Below, piece by piece: positions 8,001 through 10,924 of a stretch of 10,924 nucleotides of DNA. Numbering within the stretch: the stretch's first letter is position 1; every line of letters begins with the position of its first letter. The DNA is from Butyrivibrio sp. (GTDB taxonomy: Bacteria > Bacillota_A > Clostridia > Lachnospirales > Lachnospiraceae). The notes beneath the pieces were generated by a model, which had not been told where the DNA came from, ran no database searches, and saw only the letters and a list, made by a program, of their open reading frames with translations. The stretch covers positions 1-10,924 of the forward strand of contig JAILOW010000085.1 of NCBI GenBank assembly GCA_024690635.1, given 5' to 3'. The position numbers and the translations under genes are program-made.

Positions 8001-8041
8001 TTCCGGTCCTTCGTATAAACATATGTAACCTGAGATCGGAA
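8001..8041 (+). promoter_or_regulatory. Potential 5' leader hairpin before the precursor gene
   Basis: TTCCGGTC (8001-8008) can pair with GATCGGAA (8034-8041), eight pairs including one G-T, around a 25-base A/T-rich loop that contains the palindrome ACATATGT. It ends three bases before the Shine-Dalgarno sequence. It could stabilise the transcript or modulate translation; no T run follows, so it is not a terminator. Confidence 0.35.
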
Positions 8042-8044
8042 TTC

Positions 8045-8049
8045 GGAGG
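8045..8049 (+). promoter_or_regulatory. Strong ribosome binding site that sets the precursor start
   Basis: A full GGAGG lies 7 bases before the ATG at 8057. An in-frame ATG further upstream at 7991 has no such site and would place the whole leader hairpin inside the coding region, so 8057 is chosen. Confidence 0.85.
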
Positions 8050-8056
8050 TACAAAT

Positions 8057-8290
8057 ATGGAAAAGAAGCTTTCAAGACTATTTGACTATCAGAAGTTTGC
8101 GGAAAACAGTGATCTTGCGGATGTTATCAAAGATGTGGAAAGCAGATATCCCGCAGGGGGAAGAGAACTGTCTGAGAATGAACTTTTTTTCGTAAATGCT
8201 GCAGGTGATATTTCTGCAGGAGATGATGAGGATGATAGTAGACCTTTTAAACCTATAGATCCCGTTATGAGGCCTAGAAGAGACTGGTAA
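8057..8290 (+). CDS. Putative exported peptide precursor with double-glycine-like leader
   Basis: Small 77-aa protein, best explained as the substrate of the adjacent exporter. Residues 1-50 look like a leader: an amphipathic helix region (LFDYQKFAENSDLADVIKDV, 8-27) and then LSENELFFVNAAG (38-50), which follows the LSxxELxxVxGG pattern of C39-processed leaders with Ala-Ala or Ala-Gly in place of Gly-Gly. In strict register cleavage falls after Ala49; one residue later would be after Gly50. The remainder is about 27 residues: an acidic block (DDEDD, 56-60), then prolines at 63, 66, 69 and 73 with arginines, ending in Trp77. The protein has no cysteine and no membrane segment. The sigma gene starts 11 bases after its stop. 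No family was recognised with certainty; a bacteriocin, signal peptide or other secreted factor are all possible. Confidence 0.72.
   Translation: MEKKLSRLFDYQKFAENSDLADVIKDVESRYPAGGRELSENELFFVNAAGDISAGDDEDDSRPFKPIDPVMRPRRDW
8176..8196 (+). repeat. Direct repeat, copy 2 (inside the leader cleavage-site codons)
   Basis: GAATgAACTTTTTTTCGTAAA matches copy 1 at 7956-7976 except for one base. Here it encodes the NELFFVN part of the leader, just before the predicted cleavage site. The two copies are 220 bases apart in the same orientation. Confidence 0.5.
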
Positions 8291-8301
8291 AGGATTTTGC
8301 G

Positions 8302-8787
8302 ATGGGGACAGCTGTTTCTAAAGAACAGATATATCTGGACTACAGAGACAAGGTTTTCGGATATATCAGAAATCATGTTAATTCCGCAGAGGATGCGGAG
8401 GATCTGTGTGAAGATGTTTTTGTAAAGATCTACAGTAAGCTTGATACCTTTGATGAGACCAAGGCTGGGCTTTCAACCTGGATCTATGCAGTAACCAGCA
8501 ATACCGTGATAGATTTTTACAGGACCAATCACATTCATTCGGAAATACCTGAGGATCTTTCGGATACAAGGAGTAGCATCGAGGAGGATTTCCTAAACGG
8601 TGAGACTCTCAGTATGCTTGCGTCTGCACTGAAGGAACTGCCGCAGGAGCAGATGGACATAATTGTCCTCAGATATTATAAAGGACTGACGCTGCAGGAA
8701 GTGGCTGAAAAGATGCAGCTTAGCTACGGTGTTACCAAGCTAAGGCACAGAGAGGCACTTGGAAGGCTTCAGCAGCTGCTCGGTTAA
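8302..8787 (+). CDS. ECF-type RNA polymerase sigma factor
   Basis: Alternative sigma factor that should direct RNA polymerase to a specific promoter set. At 161 aa it has only the two domains of the ECF group. Region 2 spans about 11-75, with DAEDLCEDVFVKIY (31-44) and the -10-binding stretch STWIYAVTSNTVIDFYR (58-74). An acidic linker follows, then region 4 (about 105-160), with the LPQEQMDIIVLRYYKGLT start (113-130) and a helix-turn-helix ending SYGVTKLRHREAL. A short AAAGGA ribosome binding site precedes the ATG. It is encoded 11 bases after the precursor gene and 20 bases before the duplicated protein. No typical ECF anti-sigma (zinc-binding or single-pass membrane type) is adjacent; instead a STAS/HATPase pair follows two genes later. 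Its targets cannot be read from this window, and no convincing ECF-type autoregulated promoter was seen. Confidence 0.9.
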   Translation: MGTAVSKEQIYLDYRDKVFGYIRNHVNSAEDAEDLCEDVFVKIYSKLDTFDETKAGLSTWIYAVTSNTVIDFYRTNHIHSEIPEDLSDTRSSIEEDFLNGETLSMLASALKELPQEQMDIIVLRYYKGLTLQEVAEKMQLSYGVTKLRHREALGRLQQLLG

Positions 8788-8807
8788 TTTTACTTAGGAG
8801 GGGAAAA

Positions 8808-10010
8808 ATGCAGTCAGAACACGTATTGATCGAAGACATTAGTAAGGACCTGAAAAAAGCAGATGACGTTGTTGAAAACTACATCTATGACACCAAGCTC
8901 TCAGGAAAAAACGCCATGAGACTGCGCCTTTTGTGTGAGGAAACACTGAGGCTGGCTAAATCCATCATCGGAGAGAGCGCCTGTGATTTTTGGCTAGAGG
9001 GAGATGCAAGGGTATCCCGCATCTATCTTTCCGCCAACAGCGCACTTGATTCTGACAAGAGAGAGGAGCTTATTTCTGTTTCTTCTACAGGAGAAAATGC
9101 TGCGGAAACAGGATTTTTCGGAAAACTTCTTTCAACCTTCAGGCTTGGAGCGGGAGAAACATCCAGCTGGACACTCAGGGATTACAAGGATGAGCTCTCT
9201 GCCCGCAGATGTGAGGACATGTATGCTCAGGATGCCTGGGAGGATCTGGAAAGATCTATCCTTGCAAATCTTGCGGATGATATAGAAGTGGGCATCAAAA
9301 ACGAAAAGATATCCATGATCGTTACCAAGGATTTCTCAATATCCCTTGAAAATGTGGGATCAAGAGTTCCTCTTATTTCCACAGATCCTTTTGTGGTAAC
9401 AAGTGAGCGTGACAAGTTGAATGAGACTCTGGATAAGGTTGATACCTATATCGAGGATCTTGAGCTTGGCAAAAAGGACGCTCTTCATTTAAAGCTTCTG
9501 GTTGAGGAAACATTGGGACTTCTTAATCAGATAGCGGGAGATTACAGATCTGTGATGTGGTTTGAGCAGTATCCCACAGAGTACTGCCTGAGACTTACCT
9601 TAAAGACACAGATGGATGCAGCTAAAAAGCGTGAGATGCTGGCTTTGTCCACTAAGGGCGAAAACAAGCTGGTTGGTGGCTTTATGGGAAAGATCGCAGA
9701 CATCGTTGAAAACGGTATTCTTGACTATGAAGAAGTAGCGGCACTTCAGCAGAAGTACGGAACAGGTTCCATAGGATACGGAAGCCTTGGAATGTACAGC
9801 AGCATGGAAGGCCTTGCTGATTCCGGAATCATGTGGTCCCTTGTGGATTACAGAACATCCCTTCAGGATGAAAAGAGCTCCAACGAAGCTGCGGAAGAAG
9901 CCTGGGACGAACTTGAAAAATCAGTTGTTGCCAGCATTGCCAAGGACGTTATGGTAGGAGTAAAAAAAGACAGAATAGATATTACATTTTTGGTTGATAT
10001 CAGCAAATAA
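8808..10010 (+). CDS. Internally duplicated cytoplasmic protein of unknown function, possibly GHKL-like
   Basis: A 400-aa soluble protein with no signal peptide or membrane helix, made of two homologous halves (about 14-177 and 203-400). The matching segments are: LRLLCEETLRL (39-49) with LKLLVEETLGL (228-238); STGENAAETGFFGKL (93-107) with TKGENKLVGGFMGKI (282-296); WTLRDYKDEL (121-130) with WSLVDYRTSL (343-352); and AWEDLERSILANLADD (143-158) with AWDELEKSVVASIAKD (365-380). The second half carries an extra insert rich in Gly and Tyr (about 304-342). The LLxEETL helix recalls the N-box helix of SpoIIAB-like ATPases, and the GENxxxxGFxGKI segment could be a relic of a glycine lid, but no DxGxG box is present, so ATP binding is doubtful. 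A very strong AGGAGGGG site precedes the ATG. Its place between the sigma and STAS genes suggests a regulatory, perhaps sigma-binding, role; this is inference. Confidence 0.85.
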   Translation: MQSEHVLIEDISKDLKKADDVVENYIYDTKLSGKNAMRLRLLCEETLRLAKSIIGESACDFWLEGDARVSRIYLSANSALDSDKREELISVSSTGENAAETGFFGKLLSTFRLGAGETSSWTLRDYKDELSARRCEDMYAQDAWEDLERSILANLADDIEVGIKNEKISMIVTKDFSISLENVGSRVPLISTDPFVVTSERDKLNETLDKVDTYIEDLELGKKDALHLKLLVEETLGLLNQIAGDYRSVMWFEQYPTEYCLRLTLKTQMDAAKKREMLALSTKGENKLVGGFMGKIADIVENGILDYEEVAALQQKYGTGSIGYGSLGMYSSMEGLADSGIMWSLVDYRTSLQDEKSSNEAAEEAWDELEKSVVASIAKDVMVGVKKDRIDITFLVDISK

Positions 10011-10034
10011 TACGAACATGAGAGGAGAAAAACA

Positions 10035-10331
10035 ATGAAGATCAACAAAATCGCAAACGGACAGGACCTTACAATCGGATTGGAGGGAAGACTTGATACC
10101 ACAACAGCTCCTTCTCTTGATGATGAGCTTAAGGGAGCTCTTGGCGGAGTAACAAATCTTGAGTTTGATCTTTCAAAGCTTGAATACATTTCATCTGCAG
10201 GACTTCGTGTTCTTTTATCCGCCCAGAAGGTTATGAACAAGCAGGGAAGCATGGTTGTAAAGAACGTCAGCGATGAAGTAAAGGAAATCTTTGAAGTAAC
10301 AGGCTTTGTGGATATCCTTACAATCGAGTGA
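10035..10331 (+). CDS. STAS-domain anti-sigma-factor antagonist (SpoIIAA/RsbV-like)
   Basis: A single-domain STAS protein, 98 aa, the normal size. In the partner-switching scheme known for SpoIIAA and RsbV, the unphosphorylated form binds the HATPase anti-sigma and frees the sigma factor; phosphorylation by the HATPase cancels this. The segment LDTTTAPSLDDEL (20-32) and the phospho-site loop YISSAGLRVL (51-60) are characteristic. By alignment with SpoIIAA Ser58, the phosphorylated residue should be Ser54; the preceding Asp of many relatives is Ser53 here. AGAGGAG at 10021-10027 is the ribosome binding site. The gene ends with adjacent TGA and TAA stops and is followed 21 bases later by the HATPase gene, its expected kinase. 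The phosphatase that would reset it is not in the window. Confidence 0.93.
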   Translation: MKINKIANGQDLTIGLEGRLDTTTAPSLDDELKGALGGVTNLEFDLSKLEYISSAGLRVLLSAQKVMNKQGSMVVKNVSDEVKEIFEVTGFVDILTIE

Positions 10332-10352
10332 TAAGATCGGGAGATTCCGGAC

Positions 10353-10760
10353 ATGAACACGATCACTGTCAAAGCGCAGGTTGACAACTTGGAAAAGGTT
10401 CTATCGTTTATCGATTCCGAGCTTGAGAACATGGACTGCTCCATGAAGACTCAGATGCAGATAGATGTGGCCGTTGAAGAGATTTTTGTCAACATTGCCA
10501 ATTACGCATATGAAGGCAAGGAGGGAGACGCAACCATTTCCATAGAAAAGGATGCGTCTGAAAACTCTGCCCGGATCTCTTTTACAGACAAGGGAATTCC
10601 CTACAATCCCCTGGAAAAAGAAGACCCTGATATTACTCTTTCCGCTGCGGAGCGTCAGATCGGCGGCCTTGGAATATTTATGGTAAAAAAGACCATGGAC
10701 AGGGTTGACTATGAGTACAAAAACAACGAGAATAGACTTACTTTGGTTAAGAAAATATAA
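10353..10760 (+). CDS. RsbW/SpoIIAB-like ATP-binding anti-sigma factor / serine kinase
   Basis: GHKL-fold ATPase of 135 aa, the size of SpoIIAB/RsbW proteins, which bind a sigma factor and phosphorylate a STAS partner. The N-box is VEEIFVNIANYAY (41-53), with Glu43 as the likely general base and Asn47 as the magnesium ligand. The D-box is FTDKGIPYNP (77-86), with Asp79 and Gly81. The glycine-rich lid is GGLGIFMVKK (104-113). CGGGAG at 10338-10343 supplies the ribosome binding site. Placement directly after the STAS gene supports a kinase/antagonist pair. Whether it holds the ECF-type sigma encoded at 8302, or a sigma factor elsewhere, cannot be told from sequence; most characterised relatives control sigma-B/sigma-F class proteins. 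Confidence 0.92.
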   Translation: MNTITVKAQVDNLEKVLSFIDSELENMDCSMKTQMQIDVAVEEIFVNIANYAYEGKEGDATISIEKDASENSARISFTDKGIPYNPLEKEDPDITLSAAERQIGGLGIFMVKKTMDRVDYEYKNNENRLTLVKKI

Positions 10761-10788
10761 GTCTGTTTTCGCAGGGAAAGAGTAAAGA

Positions 10789-10924
10789 ATGGATCAGAAT
10801 AAGAAAACACCTATGTACAAGCGTGTGCTGGCATTAGCGGGAGTGATCCTGCTTGTTGGCATGTATATTTATCTTCTGGTGATGGCTCTTACGGGCTCGC
10901 CGGATACTTACAACATATTTATCA
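10789..10924 (+). CDS. Small membrane protein, 3' truncated by the window
   Basis: An open reading frame starts at an ATG 28 bases after the HATPase stop and runs off the window after 45 codons. It begins MDQNKKTPMYKR, a short positively charged cytoplasmic tail, followed by a strong transmembrane helix (about residues 12-34, LALAGVILLVG through LVMAL). A short GSPDTYNIF segment follows, where the sequence ends. A purine-rich AGGGAAAGAG stretch precedes the start. No terminator or promoter is seen in the gap, so it could belong to the same transcript, but it could equally be an unrelated neighbour. The remaining length and family are unknown. Confidence 0.6.
   Translation, partial: MDQNKKTPMYKRVLALAGVILLVGMYIYLLVMALTGSPDTYNIFI

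Noticed and set aside
7991..8056. Upstream ATG that would lengthen the 77-aa precursor by 22 residues
   Set aside because: No ribosome binding site precedes it, whereas GGAGG sits 7 bases before the ATG at 8057; the extension also lacks leader-like character.
1..10924. CRISPR arrays, tRNA/rRNA genes, insertion sequences, attachment sites
   Set aside because: No regularly spaced repeats, no cloverleaf-like or rRNA-like segments, no transposase or integrase frames, and almost the whole window is accounted for by coherent + strand genes.

Overview
The window looks like a chromosome segment from a Firmicute, most likely a Lachnospiraceae member (Butyrivibrio-like). This is inferred from strong GGAGG-type ribosome binding sites, moderate base composition, the style of the chemoreceptor, a PurA of the GSTKSGIAPFYSDK type, and a compact NHLP-type peptide exporter next to a STAS/HATPase switch. 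No search was possible, so the taxon is an inference. All genes are on the + strand and tightly packed; no intergenic stretch exceeds about 180 bases.

Region 1 (1-1653) is the 3' part of a membrane chemoreceptor, whose N-terminus lies outside the window, closed by a strong hairpin terminator. Region 2 (about 1677-3101) is a monocistronic purA (adenylosuccinate synthetase) with its own -10 element and a very clean terminator. Region 3 (3083 to the end) is one long co-oriented cluster. It holds a very short HlyD/NHLM-type membrane adaptor (138 aa), a C39-peptidase ABC exporter (725 aa), a partner ABC exporter with a non-catalytic N-terminal domain (726 aa), a 77-aa peptide with a double-glycine-like leader (candidate exported substrate), an ECF-type sigma factor, a 400-aa internally duplicated protein with possible remote GHKL character, a STAS anti-sigma-factor antagonist, an RsbW/SpoIIAB-like ATPase, and the start of a small membrane protein cut by the window end.

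Working model (inference): the two ABC half-transporters and the short adaptor form a cleavage-and-export machine for the 77-aa precursor. The sigma factor and the STAS/HATPase pair, possibly with the duplicated protein, control it by partner switching. No RiPP-modifying enzyme is visible, and the precursor has no cysteine, so the exported product may be an unmodified, acidic then proline/arginine-rich peptide of about 27 residues. The least described parts are this peptide, the duplicated 400-aa protein, the pairing of an ECF sigma with a partner switch, and the miniature adaptor.
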